A stretch of DNA of 64,000 bases from Haloferax elongans ATCC BAA-1513 (GCF_000336755.1 NZ_AOLK01000015.1:405509-469508), one strand, 5' to 3'; counted from the first letter of the stretch, positions 1-9,052 are shown. Notes: generated by a model not told the origin, from the letters alone. Program-made: numbers and translations.

Positions 1-836
1 AAGTGTGGGTTTCACCCGGTGCTGACGGCGCAATCGACTACCTGACGCGAGCGATGCTCGAACCCGACGACCGCGTCCTCGAACCGTCGCCTGGCTTCAC
101 CTACTACTCGATGAGCGCTCGCTACCACCACGGCGACGCCGTCCAGTACGAGGTGTCGAAAGACGACGACTTCGAACAGACCGCCGAGTTGGTTCTCGAT
201 GCCTACGACGGCGAGCGCATGGTCTACCTGACGACGCCGCACAATCCGTCGGGGGCGACTTTCGCTATCGACGAGATTCGAACCCTCGCCGAATCGGTCG
301 AAGACCACACGCTCCTCGTCGTCGACGAAGCCTACGGCGAGTTCTCCGACGAACCGTCGGCCATCGACTTGCTCTCGGAGTACGACAACATCGCGGTGCT
401 GCGCACGTTCTCGAAGGCCTACGGCCTCGCCGGACTTCGAATCGGCTACGCCTGCGTTCCCGAGTCGTGGGCGGACGCCTACGCCCGCGTGAACACGCCG
501 TTCGCAGCGAGCGAACTCGCCTGCCGCGCCGCACTCGCCGCCCTCGACGACGAGGACCACGTCGAGAAGACGGTCGAGTCGGTCGAGTGGTCCCGCGACT
601 ACCTCCGCGCCGAACTCGACGTGCCGACGTGGGAGAGCGCCGGGAACTTCGTCCTCGCACAGGTTGGTGACGCCACCGCCGTCTCGGAAGCCTCCCAGCG
701 CGAGGGCGTCATCGTCCGCGACTGCACCAGTTTCGGCCTGCCGGAGTGCATCCGCATCTCCTGTGGCACGAAAGCGCAGACGAAACGCGCCGTCGAAGTG
801 CTCAACCGAATCGTCTCGGAGGTGCCGCCCGCGTGA
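1..836 (+). CDS. hisC: Histidinol-phosphate aminotransferase, 5' end outside window
   Basis: This is the C-terminal 277 residues of a fold-type I PLP aminotransferase; the reading frame is open to the window edge, so the true start lies upstream. HisC transfers an amino group from glutamate to imidazole-acetol phosphate in histidine synthesis. The Schiff-base lysine lies in TFSKAYGLAGLRIGY, preceded by the PLP-binding VVDEAYGEF and by TTPHNPSGA, which contains the substrate-binding Asn-Pro-Ser-Gly. The phosphate-binding arginine is probably in the C-terminal IRISCGT. The stop codon overlaps the GTG of the next gene (GTGA), so the two are probably co-translated. Histidinol-phosphate is the likely substrate, but a related aromatic or cobyric-type aminotransferase cannot be excluded without the N-terminus. 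Confidence 0.85.
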   Translation, partial: VWVSPGADGAIDYLTRAMLEPDDRVLEPSPGFTYYSMSARYHHGDAVQYEVSKDDDFEQTAELVLDAYDGERMVYLTTPHNPSGATFAIDEIRTLAESVEDHTLLVVDEAYGEFSDEPSAIDLLSEYDNIAVLRTFSKAYGLAGLRIGYACVPESWADAYARVNTPFAASELACRAALAALDDEDHVEKTVESVEWSRDYLRAELDVPTWESAGNFVLAQVGDATAVSEASQREGVIVRDCTSFGLPECIRISCGTKAQTKRAVEVLNRIVSEVPPA

Positions 837-1342
837 GAGTCGCCATCACCGGAACCCCCGGAACCGGGAAAACGACGGCGACCGACGCCGTTGCCGACAC
901 ACTCGACCTCGACGTGGTCCACCTCAACCAACTCGTCAAAGACGAGGGACTGTGGACCGAGCGCGACGAAGACCGCGACACGCTCGTCGTCGACCTCGAC
1001 GCCGTCCGCGACCACCTCGGCGACTGGGACGGTATCGTCGAGAGCCACCTCGCACACCACCTCGACGCCGACCGAGTCGTCGTCCTTCGCTGCCGCCCGG
1101 ACATCCTCGAACAGCGCCTGCTCGACCGCGGCGAACCCGAGGCAAAAGCCCGCGAGAACCGGGAGTCAGAAGCCCTCGACGTTGTTCTCGGCGAAGCCGT
1201 CGAGTTCCACGGGGAGGAGTCGGTCTACGAAATCGACACGACCGACCGCGACCCCGAGGCTGTCGCCGACGACATCGAAGCCGTCGTCGCGGGTGAGCGC
1301 GAACCGTCCGCCGGAACCGTCGACTTCATCGAATACCTATGA
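833..1342 (+). CDS. AK6/Fap7-type adenylate kinase family NTPase
   Basis: The 169-residue P-loop kinase begins at a GTG that overlaps the hisC stop. A longer frame to 746 exists but would lie inside hisC, and the GTG puts the P-loop GTPGTGKTT at residues 7-15, as is normal for the family. The rest is compact, with the CRP and LLDRGEPEAKARENRESE motifs of archaeal AK6 proteins, which combine adenylate kinase activity with a role in late small-subunit ribosome maturation (Fap7/hCINAP). It is shorter than canonical adenylate kinases (about 215 residues) because the LID insertion is missing. It also overlaps the next gene (ATGA), so hisC, this gene and the CDP-alcohol transferase form one operon. 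Family assignment is firm; the cellular role is inferred. Confidence 0.85.
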   Translation: MRVAITGTPGTGKTTATDAVADTLDLDVVHLNQLVKDEGLWTERDEDRDTLVVDLDAVRDHLGDWDGIVESHLAHHLDADRVVVLRCRPDILEQRLLDRGEPEAKARENRESEALDVVLGEAVEFHGEESVYEIDTTDRDPEAVADDIEAVVAGEREPSAGTVDFIEYL

Positions 1343-1941
1343 CGCTCGACCAGTATCGCGACACCGCCGACAAACTCCTCGTTCCGTTCGTCTCGGCCGC
1401 CGATACCGCGGGACTCACCCCGAACGGCGTGAGCGTCATCGCCTTCGGATTCGCCATCGCCGCGGGCGTCGCCTTCGGCCTCGCCGACCCGTTGTGGTAC
1501 GGGGCTGGAGCCGTGTTCGTCTTCCTCAACGGTTGGCTCGACCTCGTCGACGGCGCACTCGCACGCGAACAGGGCGTCTCCTCGGAGGCCGGTGACCTGC
1601 TCGACCACGTGTTGGACCGCTACGCAGACATCGTCGTGCTCGTCGGTCTCGCGGCCGGAATCGAGTCGTATGCGCTTGGCCTCGCCGCGGTCACGGGCGT
1701 CCTCATGACCTCCTACCTCGGGACACAGATACAGGCAGTCGGCCTCGGCCGCGCCTACGGCGGCCTCGTCGGCCGCGCCGACCGACTGGCACTCATCGGC
1801 CTCGTCGGCGTCGCGTCGGCGGTCTACACCGACACGCTCGCCGGGTTCACGCTCGTCGGGTGGCTGCTGGTGTTCTTCGCCATTATCGGTCACTTCACCG
1901 CGTTCCAGCGGTTCTGGGGCGCGTGGGGCGACCTAACGTAA
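1339..1941 (+). CDS. CDP-alcohol phosphatidyltransferase family membrane protein
   Basis: This 200-residue integral membrane enzyme has the complete CDP-alcohol transferase signature D-x2-DG-x2-AR-x8-G-x3-D-x3-D, seen between LDLVDGALAR and DHVLDRYAD (about residues 67-95). Such enzymes displace CMP from a CDP-activated lipid with a polar alcohol. In archaea the lipid is CDP-archaeol and the head group is glycerol phosphate, serine or inositol phosphate. Hydrophobic stretches on both sides predict about five or six transmembrane helices. The start ATG overlaps the preceding stop (ATGA). Archaetidylglycerophosphate or archaetidylinositol-phosphate synthesis are both possible; the head group cannot be read from the sequence. 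Confidence 0.85.
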   Translation: MTLDQYRDTADKLLVPFVSAADTAGLTPNGVSVIAFGFAIAAGVAFGLADPLWYGAGAVFVFLNGWLDLVDGALAREQGVSSEAGDLLDHVLDRYADIVVLVGLAAGIESYALGLAAVTGVLMTSYLGTQIQAVGLGRAYGGLVGRADRLALIGLVGVASAVYTDTLAGFTLVGWLLVFFAIIGHFTAFQRFWGAWGDLT

Positions 1942-1973
1942 GAAATTAGTTTTTCGACACTTTCGGTCGGAGT

Positions 1974-2414
1974 GTGTCTTCCGTCGTTCCGTCACTCGGT
2001 CAGGCTGGTTCGGTTGCGCTTCTCGGGACTCTCGTCGTCGCCGAGTCAGTCTGGCTCTCCGAGAACGCGGCGGCTCGCGGCCACGGATTTCCGAACCTCC
2101 TCGGCGCACTCCTCGCCGTGATTCCTATTGGCGCACTCGCGTATCTCGTCGCGTACTGTCCAGCGCATCCACGGACGCACTCTCCGAGCGCGGCGGAGCG
2201 AGTCGCACTGACTGTGTTTTTCGCGGCTGCTGGGTCGTTCGCCGTCGTTGGCTCCTTTCCGGTGTCACCCCCGGGGCTCCGCGAACTGCTGTATCCGCTT
2301 GGCTTGGTCGTGTTCCTTCCGTTTTCGCACCTCGTGGTGTATCGGCGTGGCTATCGCGTGGTGACCAGTCCGGCCGGTCGTCAGGTGGCGGTATTTCGCC
2401 GCCGCCAAGAATAG
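1974..2414 (+). CDS. Small integral membrane protein of unknown function
   Basis: This 146-residue protein starts at a GTG. I do not recognise the family. Four hydrophobic stretches can be seen, at about residues 10-25, 40-60, 75-95 and 105-125, followed by a basic C-terminal tail ending RRRQE, which suggests a multi-pass membrane protein with a cytoplasmic tail. A TATA-like stretch lies at about 1944-1955, so it can be transcribed separately from the operon upstream, although only 32 nt separate them. Codon choice is typical of the neighbours. Confidence 0.6.
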   Translation: MSSVVPSLGQAGSVALLGTLVVAESVWLSENAAARGHGFPNLLGALLAVIPIGALAYLVAYCPAHPRTHSPSAAERVALTVFFAAAGSFAVVGSFPVSPPGLRELLYPLGLVVFLPFSHLVVYRRGYRVVTSPAGRQVAVFRRRQE

Positions 2415-2475
2415 CTGGATGAACTGGGAGACGCGGCCGTGCTCACAAGTCGCACCGCGTGACCGGTGGCGTGTC

Positions 2476-2482
2476 TTTTATA
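2476..2482 (+). promoter_or_regulatory. TATA box of the MBF1 gene
   Basis: TTTTATA lies 24 nt before the ATG at 2507, the spacing expected for a leaderless haloarchaeal transcript. It also argues against the longer reading frame from 2459, whose start would lie upstream of the promoter. Confidence 0.65.
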
Positions 2483-2506
2483 CGCGGCCGGGGGGTACGT
2501 GAGTGT

Positions 2507-3028
2507 ATGCCTCAGTGCGAGATGTGCGGCTCCAACCAAGCCTCTCTGAAGAAAGTGAAGGTCGAAGGCGCAGAGCTACAACTGTGCGACGACTGCGCCG
2601 AGTTCGGCACGGAGGTCCGCACCGAGTCGACGTCCTCCAGCGCGAGCACGAAGTACTCTACCTCCTCGTCGAGTTCGAAGGCGTCTCGCTCTTCGGGGTC
2701 GTCTTCGTCGTCGTCGAACACCCGCCGTCGTCGAGACATGTTCGACGACATGGACGAGATTGCAGCCGACTACGACGCTCGCATCCGCGACGCACGCGAG
2801 TCCCGCGGCATGAGCCAAGAGGACCTCGCGCAGTCGCTCAACGAGAAGGCGAGCCTCATCCGCAAACTCGAACGCGGCGACATCCTGCCACCAGACTCCG
2901 TCCGTGAGAAACTCGAACGCAACCTCGACATCTCACTCGTCGAGGGCGAAAGCGACGACGAGTCGGAGTGGTCCGGCGGCAGCGACACGACCACGACTCT
3001 CGGCGACGTCGTCAAGCGCAAAGACTGA
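2507..3028 (+). CDS. Multiprotein bridging factor 1 family transcription factor
   Basis: This 173-residue protein has an N-terminal zinc ribbon (CEMCG and CDDCAEFG, two CxxC pairs), a 45-residue Ser/Thr-rich linker, and a C-terminal Xre-type helix-turn-helix around IRDARESRGMSQEDLAQSL with the recognition region KASLIRKLERGD. Archaeal and eukaryotic MBF1 proteins share this HTH. Archaeal versions carry the zinc ribbon and associate with ribosomes and/or the basal transcription machinery. The polyserine linker (SSSSKASRSSGSSSSSS) is longer than in many archaea. It is a single-gene unit with its own promoter. The Lys-rich, DNA-binding-like linker edge RRRRDMFDD precedes the HTH. Assignment is firm; whether it acts in transcription or translation is unknown. 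Confidence 0.9.
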   Translation: MPQCEMCGSNQASLKKVKVEGAELQLCDDCAEFGTEVRTESTSSSASTKYSTSSSSSKASRSSGSSSSSSNTRRRRDMFDDMDEIAADYDARIRDARESRGMSQEDLAQSLNEKASLIRKLERGDILPPDSVREKLERNLDISLVEGESDDESEWSGGSDTTTTLGDVVKRKD

Positions 3029-3117
3029 CGACTTCGATTCGGTTTCGGACGCTCGTTTCCTCACGATTTTCAACGATAGAGACGCCGTCTCGTGGCAACG
3101 ACGGCCCCGAAAACCAA

Positions 3118-3124
3118 TTTATTA
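3118..3124 (+). promoter_or_regulatory. TATA box of tpiA
   Basis: TTTATTA lies 24 nt before the GTG at 3149. It supports that GTG, and a leaderless mRNA, over the upstream in-frame ATG at 3092, which precedes the promoter. Confidence 0.6.
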
Positions 3125-3148
3125 GTCTCGCCGCACCCCACCTCCGGT

Positions 3149-3793
3149 GTGTTCATCCTAGTCAATCTCAAGGCGTACCCGTGTGACCCCATCGAAGTAG
3201 CAACCGCCGCGCGCGACGTCGCCGAAGAGTCCGGCGTCCGAATCGCTGTCTCGCCACAGGCAGCAGACATCTCCCGCGTCGCCGACACAGGCGTCGAGAC
3301 GTGGGCGCAGCACGTCGACCCCAACGACTACGGGAGCCACACCGGCAGCACCCTCGCAGAAGCAGTCGCAGAAGCGGGGGCGGTCGGAACGCTCATCAAC
3401 CACTCCGAGAACCGCCTGAAACTCGCCGACATCGACGGGTCGATTCAGGCGGCCGAACGCGCCGGTCTGGAGACCTGTGTCTGCGGCAACAACCCCGGAC
3501 AAATCGGTGCTGTCGCCGCGCTCGGTCCTGACTCGGTTGCAGTCGAACCGCCGGAACTCATCGGCGGCGACGTGTCCGTCGCGACTGCCGACCCCGGTAT
3601 CGTCACCGACGCCGTCGACTCCGCGGCAAACGTGGACGAAGACGTTGACGTGTACTGCGGCGCTGGCATCTCCACCGGCGACGACGTTGTCACGGCCGAA
3701 GAACTCGGCGCGTCCGGTATCCTCCTCGCGTCCGGCGTCGCCAAGGCCGACGACCCGCGTGCAGCGCTCGAAGACCTCGTCTCGGGCCTGTAG
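3149..3793 (+). CDS. tpiA: Triosephosphate isomerase, archaeal short type
   Basis: This cytoplasmic enzyme interconverts dihydroxyacetone phosphate and glyceraldehyde 3-phosphate. It is 214 residues long, the compact archaeal form (bacterial enzymes are about 250). The catalytic residues are visible: Lys8 in VNLKAYP, His85 in LINHSENR and Glu133 in [10 protein letters not shown], with phosphate-binding loops GISTGDDV and [12 protein letters not shown] near the end. The GTG start gives VFILVNLK, matching the normal N-terminus of archaeal enzymes, and agrees with the TATA box. It is monocistronic and converges on the HerA-like ATPase gene with a 32-nt spacer. Confidence 0.95.
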   Translation: MFILVNLKAYPCDPIEVATAARDVAEESGVRIAVSPQAADISRVADTGVETWAQHVDPNDYGSHTGSTLAEAVAEAGAVGTLINHSENRLKLADIDGSIQAAERAGLETCVCGNNPGQIGAVAALGPDSVAVEPPELIGGDVSVATADPGIVTDAVDSAANVDEDVDVYCGAGISTGDDVVTAEELGASGILLASGVAKADDPRAALEDLVSGL

Positions 3794-3825
3794 AAACGAC
3801 TCGAAGAATCTGTTTTCTGACGACG

Positions 3826-5658
3826 CTACTCGTCGCTTTCAGTGGTGCTGCTGGACAGCAGTTCGGCCTCGTCAGCAGTACTGTCAGCAGCGTCAGGGTC
3901 GTCGGCGGCGTCAGAGTCGTCCGGTTCGTCGGTCTCGTCGAGGAACGCTGCTTCGATAGCCGCGACCGTCTCGGCCAACTCGTCGGGGTCGAGGAGGTCG
4001 TCGTACTCGTCGCGGACGAGGTCCGGCAGGGCGTACTCGTAGATGCCGCGTCCGGCATGTCGGATGAACCCTGCCCGTCGAAGTGGCCTGTTTCGCCCGT
4101 ATGCGAGGTGCTGGTCGGCTGTCTCACCCGCTGCGACGTGCGCCGTGACGGGGTCGGAGACGTGTCGCTCGCGATAGTGCTGGAGCATTCCGTGGTGAAC
4201 GTCGCTCAGTGCGCTCACGACGGCCGTCATCCGGTCGACCACGTCGCGTCGGTCCTGTGCACCCGGTGCCGGTTGCAGGTCCGCCGGTTCGAAGTCACCC
4301 ATCTCGCTCTCGAAGTCGAACTCGTTGTCGGACCCGGATGCCGTGGTATCTTCGAGATGGCCGAACCCGTGGGTCGGCCACGGCGGTCCGTCGGGAGCTT
4401 CCAGTAGTGGTCTGGGAGGCGTGTCAGATGCGGCTTGCAGTTCGCTCGCATCATCGGCAGCCTCGGTGTCTGCGTTCGCTGTCGCCTCGGCAACGTCTTC
4501 GTCACTCGGTTCGCCAGCGTTCTGATTGTACTCTCCGAGCGCGGCTTGCTTCTCTTCGGGGCGATTCAGGTTTCTCCCCGAGCCACCGCGATAGGGCGCT
4601 TCCGCCTTCTGGAACATCGCCTGTGCGAACTGGTCTGCCATCCGCGAGAGGTCGCGGGCTTCCTCTAGCTCGCGTTCGAGTTGTCGGATTTTGGCCTCCT
4701 TCTTTTCGAGTTCCTGTCGCAGGTCGGCGATTTCGCTCTCACGGCGGGCTTTCTCGTCGGATATCTCTTTGAGGTCCGAAACGAGGTCGCCGTCGACAGA
4801 CTTCAGGTCGGGGCGTTCGAAGTCGTCGAGTCCGGGCGTCGCACCCGCGTCGAACGTCTGTTTCTTGTGGAACTGGACGCGCCGAATCGACTCCGACCAG
4901 TCGGTGACGAGGAATCCCTCGCCGTTGCCCATATCCTCGATGGCGTCGGCGTACTCCGACCCGAGGATGCGACCGACGACCTTGGTGTCGTTGCGCCAGG
5001 TGAGGCGGTGCCAGACGAGCCAGTCACACTGGGTGATGAAGTCCTTCTTGACGTCCGCGGGGCGCTGTGAGATACCGACGACGCCGAGGCCGTGTTTTCG
5101 CCCGCGCTTGCCGATTTTGATGAGCATCTTGCCCGCTTCGTCCATCCCGCCTTTTTCGGGGATGTACTCGTGGCACTCCTCGATGAGCATCAAAAACGGT
5201 TTCTTCAGCTTCTTCTCCTTGGCGAAGAGGTGCTTTGCGACCTCGGTCACTAACTCGTCGGCCGCGGCGTCGTCGAGGTAGCCGGACACGTCGAGGATAA
5301 TCGGCACGTTCTGTTCGAGTGCAAGTGTCGCGAGTCGCTCTGCGTGTTCGGGACTCACCTGAATGTCGCACTCGTCGTCCGCGCCCGCGTGAAGCAGTTC
5401 GAACTCCTGTTTGAGTCCGTAGTACTCGCCGTCGGTATCAACGATGAGCACTGGGAAGTTCGACGACAACAGGTTCTCAATCATGACCGAAGCCGTGTTC
5501 GACTTCCCGGACCCGGATTTGCCCGTGATGAACCCTCGGCCAGTCAAGATATCGACGACCGGTAATTCGACCGTCGTACCCGGGTCTTCGGTGCCCACTC
5601 CCCCTGGACCGTCGCTAATCTCGGCTACCGAGATGGTTTCCGTGTCCGAATCCGTCAT
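3826..5658 (-). CDS. HerA-like (DUF87) ATPase with coiled coil and C-terminal winged helix
   Basis: This 610-residue protein has the HerA/FtsK-superfamily ATPase core in its first 270 residues: Walker A GKSGSGKS (46-53) and Walker B FLMLIEEC (155-162), followed by HGLGVVGISQRPADV and a motif with an arginine-finger candidate (LVWHRLTWRNDT). A charged coiled coil follows (about 310-370), then an acidic low-complexity linker, and a folded C-terminal region resembling a winged helix (MTAVVSALSDVHHGML onward). HerA proteins pump DNA, for example with NurA in end resection. No nurA partner is adjacent, so this is one of the stand-alone haloarchaeal HerA-like ATPases. The start at 5658 is chosen over an upstream ATG at 5712 because the latter lies in the divergent promoter region. 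Confidence 0.8.
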   Translation of the reverse strand: MTDSDTETISVAEISDGPGGVGTEDPGTTVELPVVDILTGRGFITGKSGSGKSNTASVMIENLLSSNFPVLIVDTDGEYYGLKQEFELLHAGADDECDIQVSPEHAERLATLALEQNVPIILDVSGYLDDAAADELVTEVAKHLFAKEKKLKKPFLMLIEECHEYIPEKGGMDEAGKMLIKIGKRGRKHGLGVVGISQRPADVKKDFITQCDWLVWHRLTWRNDTKVVGRILGSEYADAIEDMGNGEGFLVTDWSESIRRVQFHKKQTFDAGATPGLDDFERPDLKSVDGDLVSDLKEISDEKARRESEIADLRQELEKKEAKIRQLERELEEARDLSRMADQFAQAMFQKAEAPYRGGSGRNLNRPEEKQAALGEYNQNAGEPSDEDVAEATANADTEAADDASELQAASDTPPRPLLEAPDGPPWPTHGFGHLEDTTASGSDNEFDFESEMGDFEPADLQPAPGAQDRRDVVDRMTAVVSALSDVHHGMLQHYRERHVSDPVTAHVAAGETADQHLAYGRNRPLRRAGFIRHAGRGIYEYALPDLVRDEYDDLLDPDELAETVAAIEAAFLDETDEPDDSDAADDPDAADSTADEAELLSSSTTESDE

Positions 5659-5713
5659 CCGGTTTTTTCGACTCTTTCGGGGGTCATAGTTCCTCCCCTC
5701 CGGACGAGTCAAG

Positions 5714-5720
5714 TTTTATC
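5714..5720 (+). promoter_or_regulatory. TATA box of the receiver-PAS histidine kinase gene
   Basis: TTTTATC lies 24 nt before the ATG at 5745, consistent with a leaderless transcript. The divergent HerA-like gene starts 86 nt away, so the two share this short control region. Confidence 0.55.
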
Positions 5721-5744
5721 ACGAATCACGTCAAGTTCCGGTCG

Positions 5745-7598
5745 ATGATAGACGGGGGCGGAGACGACATCTCCATTCTTCACGTCGATGACGACCCGAT
5801 GTTCTCTGAACTCGTTTCTCACAACCTCACGCGGCGCATCGACGGAGTGCACATCGACACGTGCGAGCGACCAGATGTTGTACTCGACCGGGTCGAGTCC
5901 GACGCGGTCGACTGCATCGTCTCGGACTACCAGATGCCGGGCATGAATGGCGTCGAACTGCTCGAAGCAGTTCGCGAATCGAGTGATGTCCCGTTCATTC
6001 TCTTTACGGGTCACGGCTCTGAGGCGGTCGCGAGCGACGCGATCGCCGCCGGCGTCACCGACTACGTCCAGAAAGACCCCGGAGGCGACCAGTGGGTCCT
6101 ACTCGCCAACCGCGTTCGGCGGGCGATTTCCGAATACCGAGCAGTAGAAGCTCAAAAAGAGTCGAACCGTCGATTCTCGACGCTCATCCGGGCGATGCCC
6201 GGCGTCGCGTATCGTTCGCCAATCGACTCGGCGTGGCCCATGGACTTCGTCTCCGAAGGCTGTCGAGAACTCACCGGCTACGACCCTGCGGAACTCGAAT
6301 CCGGCGAGGTCATGTGGGGTGCAGATATCGTCCACCCTGAACATCGAGGTGACGGCTGGGACGAAATCCTCGCCGCGGTCGAAGCGGGCGACCGATTCGA
6401 CCGAACCTACCGGATTCGAACCCGCGACGGCGAGACGAAGTGGGTTCGAGAACAGGGCCTCGGCGTGATGGAAGACGGCGAGGCCGTCGCCATCGAAGGC
6501 TACATCTTCGACGTGACTGACGAACACCGCCGCGGTATCGAGTTACGACAAAAGGAGACGCTTCTCGATTCGCTGTTCGAAAACGTCCCCGTGCACCTCT
6601 TCGTGAAGGATGACGAGGCCAGACACGTCCGCGTAAGCTCCGCTCTCGTCGACGACCCCGAATCGTTCGTCGGAAAGACCGACCTCGAAGCGTGTGTCGC
6701 CTCGGAGATACAGCACCGCCGCCGCGCCTACGAAGACGACCGCCACGTCCTCGAAACCGGCGAGCCGATATTGGACAAAGAAGAGTACGTGTCCAACCTC
6801 GACCGGTGGAACCTCACCTCGAAGGTTCCGTGGACCGACGACGATGGGAACGTCGTCGGAATCATCGGCGTCTCTCAGGACACCACGGAGCGAAAGCGAC
6901 GAAAACAGGTCCTCTCTCGGCAGAACGAACGGCTCGCGGAGTTCGCGAACATCGTCAGCCACGACCTTCGAAATCCGCTGAGCGTCGCCCACGGCAACCT
7001 CGAACTCCTTCAAGACGACATCGACGACGAGCGACTCGAGACAGTCGCCGACACGCTCGACCGCATCGACGACATCGTCGAGGACGTCCTCTCGATGGCA
7101 CGTGAGGGTCGGAACGTCCTCGACAGAGAGCGCGTCAGTCTCGCTGACGCCGTCGAGGAAGCGTGGCAGACCGTTCACGCGGAAGGTGCGACACTGGAAC
7201 TGCCCGAATCGCTCGGGACGATTCATTGCGACCGAGCGCGACTCGTTCGCCTCCTCGAAAACCTGCTTCGGAACGCCACAGAACACGCCTTCACGGACGA
7301 CCGAACGACACCAGAGATAACTGTCCAACGGCTCGAAGACGAGGTCGGTTTCGCCGTGATAGACGACGGGCCGGGCATCCCGGACGCCGAACGAGAGTCA
7401 GTCTTCGAACGCGGATACACGACCGACGAAGACGGGACCGGCTACGGTCTCGCCATCGTCGCCGAAATCGCCGACGCACACGACTGGGACGTCCGAATCC
7501 GAGACGCGGCCGGCGGTGGCGCACGAATCGAAGTCCGAACCGGACAAGGACTCGCTCCCGAGGCTGACGCTCAGTCGAACTCGACGAGCGAGGACTGA
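5745..7598 (+). CDS. Hybrid sensor kinase: receiver, two PAS domains, HisKA, HATPase
   Basis: This 617-residue soluble two-component protein has an N-terminal receiver domain with acidic residues D15/D16 and phosphoacceptor D61 in IVSDYQMPG, then GVTDYVQKD containing the conserved Lys. Two PAS domains follow (about 145-265 and 270-380; the first contains GYDPAELESGE, the second FVGKTDLEA). The HisKA dimerisation helix carries His406 in IVSHDLRNPLSV, and the HATPase domain carries the N box LLRNATEHAF, DDGPGIPD (G1) and GTGYGLAIV. No transmembrane segment is present, so the signal is intracellular, possibly redox, light or a ligand bound by PAS. The receiver-first order is common in haloarchaea. 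Its last 28 nt overlap the 3' end of dinB on the other strand. The cognate partner is unknown. Confidence 0.9.
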   Translation: MIDGGGDDISILHVDDDPMFSELVSHNLTRRIDGVHIDTCERPDVVLDRVESDAVDCIVSDYQMPGMNGVELLEAVRESSDVPFILFTGHGSEAVASDAIAAGVTDYVQKDPGGDQWVLLANRVRRAISEYRAVEAQKESNRRFSTLIRAMPGVAYRSPIDSAWPMDFVSEGCRELTGYDPAELESGEVMWGADIVHPEHRGDGWDEILAAVEAGDRFDRTYRIRTRDGETKWVREQGLGVMEDGEAVAIEGYIFDVTDEHRRGIELRQKETLLDSLFENVPVHLFVKDDEARHVRVSSALVDDPESFVGKTDLEACVASEIQHRRRAYEDDRHVLETGEPILDKEEYVSNLDRWNLTSKVPWTDDDGNVVGIIGVSQDTTERKRRKQVLSRQNERLAEFANIVSHDLRNPLSVAHGNLELLQDDIDDERLETVADTLDRIDDIVEDVLSMAREGRNVLDRERVSLADAVEEAWQTVHAEGATLELPESLGTIHCDRARLVRLLENLLRNATEHAFTDDRTTPEITVQRLEDEVGFAVIDDGPGIPDAERESVFERGYTTDEDGTGYGLAIVAEIADAHDWDVRIRDAAGGGARIEVRTGQGLAPEADAQSNSTSED

Positions 7599-8953
7599 CC
7601 TCGCGGCTTCGAATTCGGCGCGCGGTCGTCGTGGGTACTGTCGTCGTGGACGCTGTCCTTTTGTCGGGAACCCCGGCTGTCTTTTGGCTGGGCACTCTGG
7701 CTGTCTTCTCGTTGAGAACTCCGGCTGCGTTCTTGTTCGTCGTCACGTTCACTGCTGTTGCTTTTCTCGCCCGCTGCGGACTCCCAGCCGTCGAGGCTCG
7801 ACTGGTCTGCCGACGAAAACGAGAGGTTAGAGACGCGAACACCGAGCTTTCGAACCGTTTCGGTTTCGAACTCGGTGTCTAACAGGTCGAGTGCGACGTC
7901 GGTCACGAGGTCGGGTTCGTCCACCGGACCGGGCAGTGACCGCGCCCGCGTGTTGATGTCGAACGGCGGGACGACCACCTTGATTCCAATCGTTCGGTAC
8001 ATCGCTCCGCGAGAGCGAGCGCGGTCTGCGACGTCGGCAGCGAGCGTGCGAACCACGTCGCGTTTGGCCTCGGGGTCGTCGGTCGGGTCGGTGAACGCTG
8101 ATTCTCTAGAGAGGCTCTTTGGCCGCCCCGTGGGCGTGACTGCACGGTCGTCGTCGCCGTTTGCCCGCTCGGCGAGTTCGCGCCCTCGCGACCCAAAGCG
8201 CGACTCAAGCGTGCTCACGTCGGCCTCTGCGAGGTCGCCCGCAGTTTCGATGTCGAGCGACCGAAGTTCGCGGGCCGTGACCGGGCCGACGCCGTGAATC
8301 TCGTCGACCGGGATGGGAGCGAGAAACGACCGCACCTCGCCGGGCGGAACGACGACCAGCCCGTCCGGTTTGTCGAAGTCCGACGCGATTTTCGCGGTCG
8401 ACATGTTGGGTGCGACGCCAATCGACGCGGTGACGCCAACTTCGCGCTCGATGCGCTGTTTCACGTATCGTGCGAAACCTTCCGCGAGCGTCCGGTCCCC
8501 AGACGGGGCGTAGTCCCACGCCGTGCGCTCGGTCACGTCCAGATACGCTTCGTCGATGCTCACCTCGCGGACGACATCGGCGCAGTCGTGGAGTATCTCC
8601 TTGACGTCGGCGGCGACGTCCTTGTAGAAGTCGAGGTCGACCGGGCGATAGTAGCCTGCTGCGTCGGGGTCGTCGTCGGGACCGAGGTCCTCGGTTCGCG
8701 GGAGTCTGTCGAGCGCCGCCGAAATCGGCTGGGCGCTCTCGACGCCAAACGTTCGGGCTTCGTAGCTTGCCGTGGCGACCGCACCGTGTCCTTCACCCGC
8801 TTCGTAGCCCATGCCGACGACGAGCGGTTCGCCGCGCAGTTCGGGTTCTCGAAGGCGCTCGCAAGCGGCGTAGAAACAGTCCATATCCACGTGGAGGACG
8901 ATGCTGTCGGAGCGGTCGTCGGTCTCCGTTCCGGGCAGCGTCTCCCCCGCCAT
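7571..8953 (-). CDS. dinB: DNA polymerase IV (Y family)
   Basis: This 460-residue translesion polymerase has catalytic acidic residues in LHVDMDCFYAAC (D23, D25) and VSIDEAYLDV (about 133-142), the helix-hairpin-helix region IHGVGPVTARELRSL, and the little-finger domain. It is longer than E. coli DinB (351) because of a polar Ser/Asp/Gln-rich tail of about 80 residues. The protein ends in QSSLVEFD, a canonical PCNA-interacting (PIP) motif that would recruit it to the sliding clamp. A T-rich element at about 9001-9011 could be the promoter. Convergent overlap with the histidine kinase 3' end means the two transcripts are antisense at their tails. Confidence 0.93.
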   Translation of the reverse strand: MAGETLPGTETDDRSDSIVLHVDMDCFYAACERLREPELRGEPLVVGMGYEAGEGHGAVATASYEARTFGVESAQPISAALDRLPRTEDLGPDDDPDAAGYYRPVDLDFYKDVAADVKEILHDCADVVREVSIDEAYLDVTERTAWDYAPSGDRTLAEGFARYVKQRIEREVGVTASIGVAPNMSTAKIASDFDKPDGLVVVPPGEVRSFLAPIPVDEIHGVGPVTARELRSLDIETAGDLAEADVSTLESRFGSRGRELAERANGDDDRAVTPTGRPKSLSRESAFTDPTDDPEAKRDVVRTLAADVADRARSRGAMYRTIGIKVVVPPFDINTRARSLPGPVDEPDLVTDVALDLLDTEFETETVRKLGVRVSNLSFSSADQSSLDGWESAAGEKSNSSERDDEQERSRSSQREDSQSAQPKDSRGSRQKDSVHDDSTHDDRAPNSKPRGQSSLVEFD

Positions 8954-9052
8954 AGTCGTGGGTTAGAGATGGACGTACCTGAAGCTTCAGATAGCGCGGT
9001 GAAAATAAAGCACCGGACGGGTTCCTGAGGGGTGCCGACGAAACAGTACCGA

